Assembly (NCBI GenBank): GCA_937890355.1
Contig: CALACW010000015.1
Location: 1 to 5,636, forward strand
Source: CALACW01 sp002431305
Lineage (GTDB): Bacteria; Bacillota; Clostridia; Oscillospirales; Acutalibacteraceae
Direction: 5' to 3'
DNA length: 5,636 nt
Below the pieces are notes generated by a model that worked only from the letters and a program-made list of their open reading frames with translations, made no database searches and was not told where the DNA came from. A program made the position numbers and the translations under genes. The stretch's first letter is position 1. Each line of letters starts with the position of its first letter. Positions 5,599-5,636 of the stretch are shown one piece after another.

Positions 5599-5636
5599 GT
5601 AGGGGAAGACATTGTCTTCCCGCATGAGACTTGCGG
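5599..5636 (+). repeat. BIME-like element copy C, truncated by window edge
   Basis: The 23-nt GTAG-palindrome unit (5599-5621) and the next 15 nt match copy B exactly and in the same orientation. The remainder, including the expected inverted second unit, lies beyond the window. Confidence 0.85.

Larger units (their letters stand above)
5347..5636 (+). repeat. Direct repeat of 55 identical bases, 235 bp apart, starting a repeat array
   Basis: Positions 5347-5401 and 5582-5636 are identical over 55 nt. The identity starts at AACGCAAGCATTATTTTG, outside the BIME-like boundary, runs through the GTAG palindrome and stops only at the window end. The DNA between the elements (5512-5581) is AT-rich, and I see no gene, promoter or terminator in it. 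Together with copy B this explains the roughly 300-bp gene-free right end. Confidence 0.85.

Noticed and set aside
5347..5636. CRISPR array
   Set aside because: The repeats are palindromic inverted pairs with cores of over 100 bp and a 235-bp period, not regular 25-40-nt repeats with 30-40-nt spacers, and no cas gene is nearby.

Overview
The window looks like chromosomal DNA from a gut- or rumen-type Clostridia (Oscillospiraceae/Ruminococcaceae-like). The basis is strong AGGAG-type ribosome binding sites, AT-rich intergenic DNA around moderately GC-rich genes, a pgk/tpiA/gpmI glycolytic cluster of Firmicutes type, a CmpB-like membrane protein family common in Clostridia, and a divergent GH36-type alpha-galactosidase start. 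The taxonomic call is inference from these traits; no marker gene is present.

Layout. Positions 1-158 hold the first 52 codons of a leftward gene resembling the N-terminus of a GH36 alpha-galactosidase. Positions 159-351 are a divergent promoter region: a TTTACA/TATAAT promoter with a 12-bp perfect palindrome in its spacer faces left, and a TTGATA/TAAAAT promoter overlapped by a Rex-like site faces right. pgk (352-1545) follows. The 420-bp gap 1546-1965 holds no gene but two repeat structures: a branched long inverted repeat (1566-1691) and a BIME-like element (1718-1867). tpiA (1966-2733) and gpmI (2806-4323) come next as a likely transcript unit, with a GC-rich hairpin between them and a good intrinsic terminator after gpmI. 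A monocistronic five-helix membrane protein (4532-5182) has its own promoter and terminator. The right end (about 5316-5636) is a gene-free repeat cluster with a second complete BIME-like element and the start of a third.

How the genes work together. pgk, tpiA and gpmI encode three steps of lower glycolysis: triose-phosphate interconversion, ATP formation from 1,3-bisphosphoglycerate, and 3-phosphoglycerate to 2-phosphoglycerate. Glyceraldehyde-3-phosphate dehydrogenase and enolase, often beside them in Firmicutes, are not in the window. The divergent alpha-galactosidase would supply hexose to the same pathway. The membrane protein appears unrelated and separately transcribed.

The most unusual signal is a repeat family: five identical 23-nt units, each a GTAG foot followed by a 19-nt palindrome, arranged as inverted pairs about 148-150 bp apart. 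This is the architecture of REP sequences and BIMEs mobilised by RAYT (Y1 HUH) transposases in Proteobacteria, here in what appears to be a Clostridia. One copy separates pgk from tpiA.
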